This document shows positions 62,593 to 64,000 of a stretch of 64,000 nucleotides of DNA, in pieces. The position numbers and the translations under genes were made by a program. The stretch lies in the NCBI GenBank assembly GCA_037179515.1, contig JAXCGZ010019182.1, positions 1 through 64,000 on the forward strand. The letters run 5' to 3'. The stretch comes from Halocaridina rubra. Lineage: Eukaryota > Arthropoda > Malacostraca > Decapoda > Atyidae. Numbering within the stretch: the stretch's first letter is position 1; each line of letters begins with the position of its first letter. The notes under the pieces were generated by a model that saw nothing but the letters and a program-made list of their open reading frames with translations, ran no database searches and was not told where the DNA came from.

Positions 62593-62990
62593 GCTCATAC
62601 AAAACAGCATTACAAAGGTATGGAAAATTCAGAAAATCACTAAATTTCAAAGTTGACTATTTGGTATGCTTTTTGACTAACCATAAACAGGTGAATAGTC
62701 GATTTATTAATTACAAAACCTGTCGATTATATATAATAACACATTTCTTCAAAAGTTCCTCTGTTAGATATGTTCTTTTAACGAAGGACAGATGAAATAG
62801 TGGGGGATGAGAGATTAAAATATGCATTAAAAAAATAAAAATGACGAGAGCATTATATTTATCTCAGTACTGCCGAGTAAAGCCTCATTTGTCTGTTTCC
62901 CTCTGACCAAATTATTCTATATGATATAGTCAGTGTTCAACCCACTATACCACATGTAACAAAATCTATCACACACCATGGATAAATTTT
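62593..62990. other. Intergenic, nothing recognised
   Basis: AT-rich; ends at the LTR target site. Confidence 0.4.
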
Positions 62991-63990
<1,000 letters not shown>

Positions 63991-64000
63991 ATTGCAATCC

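Overview
This is an AT-rich, intron-rich, repeat-dense animal nuclear segment. The style (large introns, many pure (TA)n tracts, tRNA-derived SINEs, CR1/jockey-like and RTE-like LINE debris) suggests an arthropod, most plausibly a decapod crustacean. That assignment is inferred from style only, since no database search was possible. No rRNA, genuine tRNA gene, CRISPR array, operon or prokaryotic feature is visible.

Three host genes can be supported by splice-consistent exons. (1) A minus-strand TMEM8/PGAP6-family membrane protein gene, partial at both ends (816-5836). Its eight visible exons keep one reading frame and encode the glycosylated extracellular region. (2) A complete plus-strand ribophorin I gene (RPN1, a subunit of the ER oligosaccharyltransferase), with ten exons over 11193-21194 encoding 596 residues. 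(3) A two-exon plus-strand gene for a 234-residue CCCH zinc-finger protein of unknown role (25342-33560), with a 7.5-kb intron full of mobile elements. Genes 2 and 3 are co-oriented, with about 4 kb between them. From about 34 kb to the right end I find no convincing host gene.

Mobile elements fill most of the rest. They include a 5'-truncated LINE with RNase H and a zinc finger (7.9-9.8 kb). Two copies of one CR1-like LINE lie at 27.4-30.3 kb (minus) and 45.8-47.3 kb (plus), with other LINE fragments at 11.6, 35.9, 38.2, 38.6-39.6, 57.2-57.8 and 60.8-61.4 kb. Three retroposed SINE-like families are present, some copies with exact target-site duplications. A roughly 300-bp inverted-terminal-repeat MITE occurs four times. 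Two solo LTRs of the same family lie at 25.7-26.7 and 63.0-64.0 kb, each with an exact 5-bp duplication.

The largest unexplained structure is an imperfect inverted repeat of about 7 kb (47.5-54.5 kb; arms of about 3.1-3.3 kb). Smaller foldbacks and tandem arrays occur at 0-0.5, 24.2, 24.7, 43.7, 56.6, 57.1 and 59.6 kb. Nothing here amounts to a new multi-gene system. The notable content is the structure and history of the repeats, plus the unassigned CCCH protein.
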